Part shown: in pieces, positions 1 through 9,200 of the stretch
Numbering within the stretch: position 1 is the stretch's first letter
Layout: each line of letters begins with the position of its first letter
Assembly (NCBI RefSeq): GCF_026212465.1
Contig: NC_080058.1
Span: 21,699,161-21,763,160, forward strand
Length of the DNA stretch: 64,000 nt
Direction of reading: 5' to 3'
Source: Amaranthus tricolor
Taxonomy: Eukaryota > Streptophyta > Magnoliopsida > Caryophyllales > Amaranthaceae
The notes under the pieces: generated by a model
The model's input: only the letters and a program-made list of their open reading frames with translations
Told to the model about the DNA's origin: nothing
Databases searched by the model: none
Made by a program: the position numbers and the translations under genes

Positions 1-90
1 GCACAATGAAAAAAGTGCATGGACAAATGGGATCTACATCCAGAGCCACATTTCCAAAATGGATAGCAATAAAGGTACAGAAATTCGATT
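1..90. other. Unassigned edge sequence left of satellite A
   Basis: About 90 bases before the first recognisable satellite monomer (which begins near the words attcgattttatgc). There is no open frame or terminal motif that I recognise. It may be the end of another insertion lying to the left of the window. Confidence 0.4.
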
Positions 91-790
91 TTATGCTTTT
101 TAAGCGTTTTAGACATTTTTGCGCATAAAGTAGCTCAAAATTGGTTTGTTTTGCACGAATCTTGGCACACAACACTATTTGGTATATATTATTGTGTTGA
201 AGTGGTTAGAATTGAAAATCATTGTCATATGCTAGAAATTACGTGTTAAGTTGCGATTTTTAGGGTTTAAAAGAGTTTTTGGCACGTTTGCGCATAAAGT
301 AGCTCAAACTTGGTTTGTTTTGCACGAAACTTGGCACACAAAAATACTTGGTATATATTATTGTGTTGAAGTGGTTAGAATTGAAAATCATTGTCATATG
401 CTACAAATTACGTGTGAAGTTGCGATTTTAAGGGTTTTTAAGCGTTTTTGGCACTTTTGCGCATAAAGTAGCTCAAACTTGGTTTGTTTTGCACGAAACT
501 TGGCACACAACACTATTTAGTATATATTATTGTGTTGAAGTGGATAGAATTGAAAATCATTGTCATATGCTAGAAATTACGTGTTAAGTTGCGATTTTAA
601 GGGTTTTTAACCGTTTTTGGCACGTTTGCGCATAAAATAGCTCAAACTTGGTTTTTTTGCACGAAACTTTGCAAACAACACTATTTGGTATATATTATTG
701 TGTTGAAGTGGTTAGAATTGAAAATCATAATCATATGCTAGAAATTACGTGTTAAGTTGCGATTTTAAGGGTCTTTACCGTTTTGGCACT
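91..790 (+). repeat. Satellite subfamily A, about four monomers of 169 bp
   Basis: The anchor word gcgcataaag recurs at 121, 290, 459 and 628, exactly 169 bp apart. Diagnostic words of this subfamily are cataaagtagctcaaac, tgttttgcacgaaac, gttgaagtgg, tgctagaaatta and ttgcgatttt. The main array to the right instead has cataaagtggttcaaac, tgtttgccacgaaac, gttgaaatgg, tgcttgaaatta and ttgcgttttt. The same A type occurs inside CACTA-1 and next to the CACTA-2 exons, so this block may belong to a large CACTA element whose left end is outside the window. Confidence 0.9.
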
Positions 791-798
791 TTCGTGCG

Positions 799-1161
799 TG
801 AATTTGAGAAATGAAACTGAATTAATCATTGTTGGATACATTTGCACGAGGCTAGAGTCTTATTTATAGATTTCTATACTGTAACGGCTAAAAACAACCA
901 CGTGGAAAGCATTTGCACACTTAAAAACATAACAGACAACTAAAATACTCTACAATGCCTTCAAACTAAAACTGGCGACAGGGTGACCCTGGGCTCACTT
1001 TTTTAATGACTTCCCATGCTTGGAAATGGACACTTAGAGTCTTGATGGAAAGATCCTTGTATGAAGATTCCATTTCTACTGTAGCTCAGGTCCTTGGTGC
1101 ACAGGTTTGGTCTCCGCGTGTCGTGCAAGGTGCGCCTGGTCGCAAGTTGTGCTGCTGTGCT
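799..1161 (-). mobile_element. LTR-like remnant, left part (interrupted by CACTA-1)
   Basis: Non-satellite sequence between satellite A and CACTA-1. With 4249-4628 it forms one sequence of about 743 bp once CACTA-1 and one copy of its 3-bp duplication are removed. Read on the minus strand, the joined piece starts with TG (at 4628) and ends with CA (at 799). It has TATA-like words (tatatag near 4521; tataaataag on the minus strand near 870). It therefore looks like a solo LTR. I could not find a matching 5-bp target duplication at its edges, so the boundaries are approximate. Confidence 0.4.
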
Positions 1162-1470
1162 CACTAGTGGAAAAAACCTCATTTGCTGCGGTTTTTTTTG
1201 TGATTATTTGCTGCGGTTTTGGCCCCCAGCAATAGTGATAGCAGCAAATGTCCTACTTTAAATGCTGCGGTTCAAAACCGCAGCAAATAAGGGCATTATT
1301 TGCTGCGGTCATGGGCAAAAACCGCAGCAAATAAGGAGCGTTATTTGCTGCGGTCAGGGGCAAAAACCGCAGCAAATAAGTAGGGTTATTTGCTGCGGTC
1401 AGGGGCAAAAACCGCAGCAAATAAGGAGTTATTTGCTGCGGTCAGGGGCAAAACCGCAACAAATAACTCT
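1162..1470. repeat. CACTA-1 left subterminal repeats (TTTGCTGCGG palindromic pairs)
   Basis: At least six copies of TTTGCTGCGGT or close variants, most paired with the inverse ACCGCAGCAAA after about 8 to 12 bases, so each pair can fold into a hairpin. In CACTA elements subterminal repeats are transposase (TnpA-type) binding sites; that role here is inferred from position and repetition. The same motif in the same arrangement is at the other end (3960-4245) and at the CACTA-2 end. Confidence 0.85.
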
Positions 1471-1624
1471 CTTTTTTTTTTCTTTTTTCGTTTTATCCTT
1501 ATAATAATGCAATAATAATACAATGTAATAACAGTGATTAATCCAATGATAATCATAGATAATCAACATTAATCTCTTTGTAATAATAAACTCTCGCTCG
1601 TATATATAATATAATATTATGTAC

Positions 1625-1768
<144 letters not shown>

Positions 1769-1805
1769 TAAAGTATAAAAAATAATCTATACTAATTACA
1801 ATTTA

Positions 1806-1902
1806 TCAAGAACAAATATTAGCAAGATACGCGGCAATCTTGTCTTTTAATTCGCGCAACTCTTCACTTCTCAAAGGGCGTGTTTCCCTCGGAATGTCGT
1901 TT
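1806..1902 (-). pseudogene. Ulp1-like (C48) protease, last exon, CACTA-1 copy
   Basis: On the minus strand this reads as a C-terminal tail that includes PRETRPLRSEELRELKDKI and ends with a TGA at 1808-1806. It matches the intact exon in CACTA-2 (5714-5815) in length and wording. The AG splice acceptor present in CACTA-2 is not conserved here: the sequence before the exon reads ttttaaacgac instead of tataggttttatacgac. The gene copy is therefore probably broken at this intron. The assignment rests on the upstream exon with the QQ...DCGYY motif. Confidence 0.55.
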
Positions 1903-1999
1903 AAAAATTATATATAATTTTAAAATAAAAGATTAATATAGAAATAAACATTAGATTTTACCAATAATATATTTAATTAAGAACGTAACAAATACTTAC

Positions 2000-2107
2000 G
2001 GCATCTATATTTTCGACTCCAAAGTCCTTCACGCAATTTATAATATCGTCCATATACTTCAGCGCGTAGTAGCCGCAGTCAACGGAAGAAGAAGGTTGTT
2101 GAAAGCA
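2000..2107 (-). pseudogene. Ulp1-like (C48) protease, catalytic-Cys exon, CACTA-1 copy
   Basis: A 36-codon exon on the minus strand, bounded by ctcttag (acceptor) and gtaagt (donor). It contains QQPSSSVDCGYY followed by an amphipathic stretch ending in a conserved Glu-Asn. In Ulp1/SENP-type cysteine proteases the Gln and the Cys of the DCG motif are oxyanion-hole and catalytic residues. Such domains are commonly carried by plant CACTA and MULE elements. The catalytic His and Asp exons are not visible in the window. Directly upstream in the gene sense lie three satellite monomers, so they occupy the presumed preceding intron. Confidence 0.65.
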
Positions 2108-2128
2108 CTAAGAGAAAATAGATGTTAG

Positions 2129-2638
2129 TGTCAAAAACGGTTAAAAACGCATAAAATCGCAACTTAACACGTAAATTCTAGAATATGACTATGATTTTCA
2201 ATTCTAACAACTTCTTCACAATAATATATACCAAATAGTGTTGTGTGCCAAGTTTCGTGCAAAACAAACAAAGTGCTACTTTACGCGCGAAATTGAAAAA
2301 AACGCTAAAAGCCCCTTAAAATCGCAACTTAACACCTAATTTCTAGCATATGACTATTTATTTTCAATTCTAACCATTTCAACACAATAATATATGCCGA
2401 ATAGTGTTGTGTGCCAAGTTTCGTGCATAACAAACCATGTTTGACATACTTTACGCGCGAAATTGACAAAAATGCTTAAAAACCCTTAAAATCGCAACTT
2501 AACTTCTAATTTCTAGCATATGACTATTATTATCAATTCTAACCATTTCAACACAATAATATATGACAAATAGTGTTGTGTGCCAAGTTTCGTGCATAAC
2601 AAACCATGTTTGACCTACTTTACGGGCGAAATTGACAC
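2129..2638 (-). repeat. Three satellite A monomers inside CACTA-1 (inverted)
   Basis: About 510 bp of satellite on the minus strand, three units of about 170 bp, recognised by the inverses of cgaaacttggcacacaac and atatattattgtg. They match subfamily A (gcacgaaac, tgctagaaatta, gttgcgatttt). In gene sense they end at the words cactaacatctattttctct, and the protease exon follows. The other boundary, near 2638, abuts unrecognised element sequence. The three units are more diverged from one another than neighbouring units of the 91-790 block. Confidence 0.9.
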
Positions 2639-3460
2639 AGCAACAAACTAGTGACCAGACCTTCTATCAACATATTCATAAATAAAATGAAGAAATTACT
2701 TAAAAACTAGGGCAGCAAATTATTTTAATAAAGGTAAAATAAGATTCTGCTTCATGAAAGAACCAGAAACATGTAACTATATAAGCAAAGATTTATGAAG
2801 ATTGGGTAATGTTTCTTATAAATACAGTTCTCAGATTGTTTCTTCATTGACGCACAAGACCTTCTATCAACATATTCATCCTATTTTTAGGCCAATGGGG
2901 TAGAGTTTTATGATATCACATAAGAGAATTGCATTTGAGATGCTCCACCACAGGTTTTCTGATACGTTGTCTACCAGGAAATTAAGATCAAGACACACTA
3001 GGTTTCTTTCTAGAACAATTTAACATTTCAACCAAAAAGGACAAGAGAAAAAAACTTACGAAAAAGTCTACAGAAAGATAATTCATCTATCACATCCTAA
3101 AATCAAACATAATAAGAGATAATAGATGGACTAAAAGAACAGTTTTCACATTGCATATCTTGTACAAAGAAATCGAAATCATAAGTGAATAAATATGCAA
3201 ATGCAAATAAATTTAAAAAAACATTTGTTGCTTCTAATAATATAAGCAGCGGTCCAACCTTGAGGATGCCACAACAAAATCTCTACAATTGAAGTTCTTG
3301 TTGAACAGGAATTTTATCCCCCAACACATCATCATTGGTCATTGTTTATATTGTTGAACAGAAGCAACAAGAACAGAAGCAAATGCGACCAGCAACAAGA
3401 ACAGAAGCTACAATGAGATATTTCAATGCTTATTGAAATTAAAAAGAAAAATAATACCTT
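2639..3460. other. CACTA-1 interior, no gene recognised
   Basis: AT-rich sequence without a convincing open frame on either strand. The 23-bp word agaccttctatcaacatatt... occurs twice, at 2657-2679 and 2857-2879, exactly 200 bp apart. It may hold introns and diverged exons of the captured gene, but I cannot assign any. Confidence 0.4.
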
Positions 3461-3568
3461 AATTCGTGATTTTTGAAGATGAACAAGCAAATGCCTTTGG
3501 TTTCAAACGGTTTTGAAGAATGCACAGATTAGAACAAGCAAATGCACAAAACAAGCAAACGTTTGTGA

Positions 3569-3826
3569 ACACAGTAGAACAACCAAACGTTTGATTTCTG
3601 GGTATGTGAATGAAAATGAAGATGAACACGTACAGTAGAACAAGCAAACATTTGATTTCTGGGTTTGTGAATGAAAATGAAGATGAACACGTACAGTAGA
3701 ACAAGCAAACGTTTGATTTCTAGGTTTTTGAATGAAAATGAAGATGAACACGTACAGTAGAACAAGCAAACGTTTGATTTCTAGGTTTGTGAATGAAAAT
3801 GAAGATGAACACAGTAGAACAAGCAA
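3569..3826. repeat. 61-bp minisatellite in CACTA-1, about four copies
   Basis: The word tacagtagaacaagcaaac recurs at 3631, 3692 and 3753 (period 61), with partial units on both sides. Each unit contains gtttgatttctgggtttgtg and aatgaaaatgaagatgaaca. Long minus-strand open frames here exist only because the repeat lacks stops. Confidence 0.9.
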
Positions 3827-3957
3827 ATGCACGAACGGTTTTTCAATGGGTTCGTTTGAGAGAACAAAGCAGCAGTTTAATCGTTTTGTGAAGGGTTTTG
3901 TGAAGGGTTTTGTGAAAAAAGAAACTGATGGCGGGTTTTCAATTAAAATTCCAACGG

Positions 3958-4245
3958 TCATTTGCTGCGGTTCAAAGGACACCGGAGCAATTAAGAAATT
4001 TTGAAGGTTCATTTGCTGCGGTTCAAGCAAAACCGGAGCAATTAAGAAAATTATGAAGAGCTATTTGCTGCGGTTTTGCTTTAACCGCATTAATTAATGT
4101 GTTTTTGAATGATATTTGCTGCGGTCAATTGGTTAACCGCAGCAATTAAAGTTTTTTTTTCCTAATACATTTTCCTATTTAAGCTGCGAATATAAAAAAA
4201 ACCGCAGCAAATGATGAGCAGAAAATACACTTTTTTCCACTAGTG
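3958..4245. repeat. CACTA-1 right subterminal repeats
   Basis: Five or so TTTGCTGCGGT words, each paired with an inverse such as accggagcaatt or accgcagcaatt, running up to the inverted end ttttttccactagtg. Several inverse partners have drifted (ccggagc for ccgcagc), which the left end has not done to the same degree. Confidence 0.8.
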
Positions 4246-4248
4246 GCT

Positions 4249-4628
4249 GTTCTGATTAGGATCAGCAACTGGGTTCCCTTGTGCCTGTGTTCTAGGCGAT
4301 TGTATGCACTACGAGCATGGCTCTTGTACCTTTATTGCTAGGCCTATGTATAGAGATGACGTCCCCATGATTGGTTAGGCCCAGATCTCCATGGTCAAGG
4401 CTTGGCTAATGCTGTAAGGTGGGCTGGTCAGCGGGCTAGGCTGTTGCTGCTGCTGTTGTGTTCTGTTCCTCTGCAGCTGCTGTCTTCTGTTCTTCTTTAT
4501 TACACAAGTGCGGCTCTCCTTATATAGAGCTCTCAACTAACATAACGGCTATATTAGCACACGCCTAATTAAAACGCACATGCTATTACATAGGCACTTA
4601 AAACAGAAACAGAAAATCATAGTAGCCA
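4249..4628 (-). mobile_element. LTR-like remnant, right part
   Basis: Continuation of the sequence at 799-1161 after CACTA-1 and its gct duplication. On the minus strand it opens with TGGCTACTATG at 4628 and has a TATA-like ctctatataagg about 100 bp in, as an LTR promoter would. Satellite A resumes directly to the right (ttttatgcgtttttaagcg). Confidence 0.4.
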
Positions 4629-5504
4629 TTTTATGCGTTTTTAAGCGTTTTTGGCACTTTTGCGCATAAAGTAGCTCAAACTTGCTTTGTTTTGCACGAA
4701 ACTTGGCACACAAAACTACTTGGTATATATTATTCTGTTGAAGTGGTTAGAATTGAAAATCATTGTCATATGCTAGAAATAACGTGTGAAGTTGCGATTT
4801 TTAAGGGTTTTAAGCGTTTTTGGCACTTTTGCGCATAAAGTAGCTCAAGCTTGGTTTGTTTTGCACGAAACTTGGCACACAACACTATTTGGTATATATT
4901 ATTGTGTTGAAGTGGTTAGAATCGAAAATCATTGTCATATGGTAGAAATTAGGTGTTATGTTGCGATTTTAAGGGTTTTTAACTGTTTTTGGCACTTTTG
5001 CGCATAAAGTAGCTCAAACTTGGTATGTTTTGCACGAAACTTGGAACACAACACTATTTGGTATATATTATTGTGTTGAAGTGGTTAGAATTGAAAATTA
5101 TTGTCGTATGCTAGAAATTACGTGTTAAGTTGCGATTTTATACGTTTTTAAGCATTTTTGGCACTTTTGCGCATAAAGTAGCTCAAACTTGGATTTATTT
5201 GCACGAAACTTGGCATACAACATTTTTTGGTATATATTATTGTGTTGAAGTGGTTAGAATTGAAAATCATTGTCATACGGTAGAAATTAGGCGTTAAGTT
5301 GCGATTTTATGCGTTTTTAAGCGTGTTTTGTACTTTTGCGCATAAAGTAGCTCAAACTTGGTTTGTTTTGCGCGAAACTTGTCACAAAACACTCTTTGGT
5401 CTATATTATTGCGTTGAAGTGGTTAGAAATGAAAAGCATACTCGTATGCTAGAAATTACGTATTAAGTTGCGATTTTATGCATTTTTATGCTTCTTTGGC
5501 ACTA
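4629..5504 (+). repeat. Satellite subfamily A, about five monomers, adjoining CACTA-2
   Basis: About 170-bp units with the subfamily A words gcgcataaagtagctc, gttgaagtgg, tgctagaaatta and ttgcgatttt. The last unit runs without a break into cactaacatctattttctct and then the Ulp1-like exon at 5523, the same junction as in CACTA-1. The block is therefore likely to be the intronic satellite of CACTA-2, enlarged. Confidence 0.85.
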
Positions 5505-5522
5505 ACATCTATTTTCTCTTAG

Positions 5523-5630
5523 TGCTTTCGACAACCTTCTAATTCCGTTGATTGCGGCTACTACACTCTCAAATACATGGACGATATCTTAAAGTCCGTG
5601 AAGGAGGTTGGAGTCGAAAACATAGATGTC
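5523..5630 (+). CDS. Ulp1-like (C48) protease, catalytic-Cys exon, CACTA-2
   Basis: A 36-codon exon between ctcttag and gtaagt. It reads RQPSNSVDCGYY and then LKYMDDILKSVKEVG, giving the Gln and the Cys-Gly expected around the active site of Ulp1-family SUMO proteases. It is open, and the splice signals at both ends are canonical. The upstream side is satellite A. Only the C-terminal part of the protease is present in the window, so a functional enzyme cannot be claimed. Reading-frame conservation with CACTA-1 supports past coding function. Confidence 0.6.
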
Positions 5631-5713
5631 GTAAGTATTTGTTACGTTCTTAAATTATTATTATTGGTAAAATCTAATGTTTATTAATCTTTTAATTTTA
5701 TATTATATTATAG

Positions 5714-5815
5714 GTTTTATACGACATTTCGAGGGAATCACGCCCTCTGAGATGTGGAGAGATGCGCGAATTAAAAGACAAGATTCCCGCGTATATTGCA
5801 AATTTTTGTCCTTGA
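5714..5815 (+). CDS. Ulp1-like protease, last exon, CACTA-2
   Basis: Follows an 83-bp intron (gtaagt at 5631, attatag ending at 5713) in phase 0. It has 33 codons ending in TGA at 5813-5815 and contains RELKDKIPAYIANF. This resembles the short C-terminal helix that follows the catalytic exon in plant transposon-borne Ulp1 proteins. The frame and both splice sites are intact, unlike the CACTA-1 copy. Confidence 0.55.
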   Translation, partial: VLYDISRESRPLRCGEMRELKDKIPAYIANFCP

Positions 5816-6253
5816 TAAATTGTAATTAGTATAGAATTTTTAGGACTTTAATGTATATTATTGTATATATATGTACGTACATATCATATTATATTATCGA
5901 GAGTTTTTTATTACAAAGAGATTATTGGTGATTATTTGTGATTATTATTGATTATTATTGGATTAATCATTGTTATTACATTCTACATTATTATTGGATT
6001 ATTATTAGTATAAAACAAAAAAAGAAAAAAAAATAGCTATTTGCTGCGATCAGCCCCTAAAACCGCAACAAATAAGTGCCATTATTTGCTGCGGTTTTGG
6101 GGGCTGACTGCAGCAAATAAAGCCCTTTTTTGCTGCGGTTTTTAACTGCAGCTTTTAAAATAGATCATTTACTGCTATCACTATTGCTTGGGGCCAAAAC
6201 CGCATCAAATAATGCCCAAAAAACCGCAGCAAATGAGGTTTTTTCCACTAGTG

Positions 6254-9200
6254 TTTTTTGACATAAAACATATATACTATTGTGCTGAAATGGTTAGAAT
6301 CGAAAAATATAGTCATATGCTAAAAATTACGTGTTAAGCTGCGTTTTTTTGGTTTTTTAAGCGTTTTGGGCACTTTCTCACAAAAAGTGGTTGAAACTTG
6401 GTTTATTTGCCGGGAAACTTGGCAAACAAAACTATTTTCTATTTGTTATTGTGTTGAAACGGTCAAAATCATAAAAAATAGTCATATGCTTGAAATTACT
6501 TGCTAAGTTGCGTTTTTGAACCTTCTCGTAAAAAGTGGTTGAAACTTGGTTTGTTTGCCACAAAAATTGGCACACGAAGCTATTTGGTATATTTTATTGT
6601 GATGAAATGGTTAGAATTAAAAAAAAAGTTATATGCTTTAAATTAAGTGCTAAGATGCAATTTTTAGGTTTTCTTAAGCGTTTTGGCGCTTTCTCGCAAA
6701 TCGTGGTTGGAACTTGGTTAATCTGAAACGAAACTTGACACACAACACTATTTGGTATATATTATTGTGTTGAAATGGTTGGAATCAAAACCAATACTCA
6801 TATGTTTGAAATTACGTGCTATGTTGTCTTATTCAGGTTAATTTAAGCATTTTTGAACTTTCTCGTAAAAAGTGGGTGAAAATTGGTTTGTTTGACACGA
6901 AAATTGCCAAAAGAAGCGATTTGGGATATTTTATTGCGTTGAAATGGTTAAAATTGAAAAAAAATTGTCATATGCTTGAATTTACCTGCAAAGTTGCGTT
7001 TTTTTGGTTTTTTTAAGCGTTTTGGGCACTTTTTCGCAAAAAGTGGTTGAAATTTGGTTTGTTTGCCACGAAACATGACACACAAAACGATTTGGTATAT
7101 GTTATTGTGTTGAAATGGTTAGAATCAAAAACAATAGTCATATGCTTGAAATTACGAGTTAAGTTGCGTTTTTTAGGTTTTTTTCGGCGTTTTTGGTACC
7201 TTCTTGAAAAAACAAGTTGAAACTTGGTTTGTTTGCTACGAAACATGGCACACAACTCTATTTTTTATATTTTACTGTGTTGAAATGGTTAGAATAAAAA
7301 ATAATAGTCATATGCTTGAAATTACGTGCTAAGTGGTGTTTTCGAAGTTTTTTTTAAGCGTTTTTGGCACTTTCTCTCATAAAGTGGTTCAAACTTGGTT
7401 TGTTTGCCACGACACTTGGCACACAACAATATTTGGTATATATTTTTGGGTTGAAATGGTTATTATCGAAAAAAATAGTCATATGCTGGAAATTACATGC
7501 TAAGTAGCGTTTTTTAAGTTTTCTTAAACGTTTTGGGCACTTTCTCGCAAAAAGAAGTTCAAACTTGGTTTGTTTGCCAGGAAACATGGCACGCAATACT
7601 ATTTGGTATATGTTATTGAGGTGAAATGGTTAGAATCGAAAACAATAGTCATATGCTTGAAATTCCGTGCTAAGTTACGTTTTATAGGTTTTTAAAGCAT
7701 TTTTGAACTTTCTTGTAACAAGTGGTTGAAACATTATTTTTTTTCCACGAAAATTGGCACATGAAGCTATTTGATATATTTTATTGTTTTAAAATGGTTA
7801 GAATCGAAAAAATAGTCATCTTCTTGAAATTACATTCTATATTGCCTTTTTTAGGTTTTTTTAAGCGTTTTGGGCACTTTCTTGCAAAAAATGGTTGGAG
7901 CTAGGTTTTGTTTGCAAAAAATGCTAATTTATGTTTTTAAGATTTTTTAAGCGTTTTTGGCACTTTCTCGCATAAAGTTGTTCAAACTAGGTTTGTTTGC
8001 CACGAAATATGGCACACAACAAAATTTTGGTATATGGTATTGTGTAGAAACGGTTAGAATCAAAAACAATAGTCATATGCTTGAAATTACGTGATAAGTT
8101 GCGTTTTTGAAGTTTTTTAAGCGTTTTTGGCATTTTCTCGTAAAAAGTGGTTGAAACTTGGTTTTATTGTATCAGCGCACAACACTATTTAGTATTATTG
8201 TATTGAAATGGTTAGAATTGAAAAAATTAGTCATACGCTTGAAATTTACTTGAAATTAGTTAAAAAGAACTAATCATTCGTTATTTAGGTTTTTTAAGCG
8301 TTTTTTGCACTTTCTCTCAAAAATGGGTTCAAACTTGGTTTGTTTCCGAAGAAACGTGGCACACAAAGCTATTTTTTATATTTTATCGTGTTGAAATTGT
8401 TAGAATCGAAAACAATAGTCATATGCTTGAAATTCCGTGCTAAGTTGCGTTTTTGAGGTTTTTTTAAGCGTTTTGGGCACTTTCTCGCATAAAGCGGTTC
8501 AAAATTAGTTTGTTTGCCACGAAACATGGCACACAACACTATTTGGTATATGTTATTGTGTTAAAATGGTTAGAATCAAGTACAATAGTCATATACTTGA
8601 AATTATGTGCTAAGTTGCGTTTTTGAGGTTTTTTTAAGCGTTTTGGGCACTTTCTCGCAAAACGTGGTTAAAACTTGGTTTTTTTTTGCCAAGAATCGTG
8701 GCACACAACACTATTTTGTATATGTTAATTTGGTGAAATGGTTGGAATCGAAAACAATAGTCATAGGATTGAAATTAAGTGCTAATTTGTGTTTTTGAGG
8801 TTTTCCAAGCGTTTTTGGCGCTTTCTCGCATAAAGTGATTCAAACTTTGTTTTTTTGCCACGAAACATCTCACACAACGCTATTTGGTATATTTTATTGT
8901 GTAGAAACGATTAGAATCAAATACAGTAGTTATATGCTTAAAATTACGTGCTAAGTTGCGTTTTTGAAGTTTTTGAAGCGTTTTTGGAACTTTCTCGCAT
9001 AAAGTGGTTGAAACTTTGTTTATTTGCCACGAAATTTGGCACACAACACTATTTGGTATATGTTATTGTGTTGAAAATGTTAGAATCGAAAATAATAGTC
9101 GTATGATTGAAATTATACGCTAAGTTGCGTTTTTTAGGTTTTTTTAATCAGTTTTGGCACTTTCTCACAAAAAGTGGTTGAAACTTTGTTTGTTTGCCAC

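Larger units (their letters stand above)
5505..6253 (+). mobile_element. CACTA-2, 3' end of a second family member
   Basis: Inverted homologue of 1162-2125. It carries two Ulp1-like exons, the gtacgtac/TA site, subterminal TTTGCTGCGG repeats (6036-6240) and the terminal TTTTTTCCACTAGTG ending at 6253, after which satellite B begins. No matching left CACTAGTGG end exists in plus orientation to the left within the window. The element is either truncated or starts beyond position 1, which would place the A satellite and the split LTR inside it. Confidence 0.8.

Noticed and set aside
3503..4030. 175-codon minus-strand open frame in CACTA-1
   Set aside because: It spans the 61-bp minisatellite and subterminal repeats; its composition reflects the repeat and it matches no family I know.
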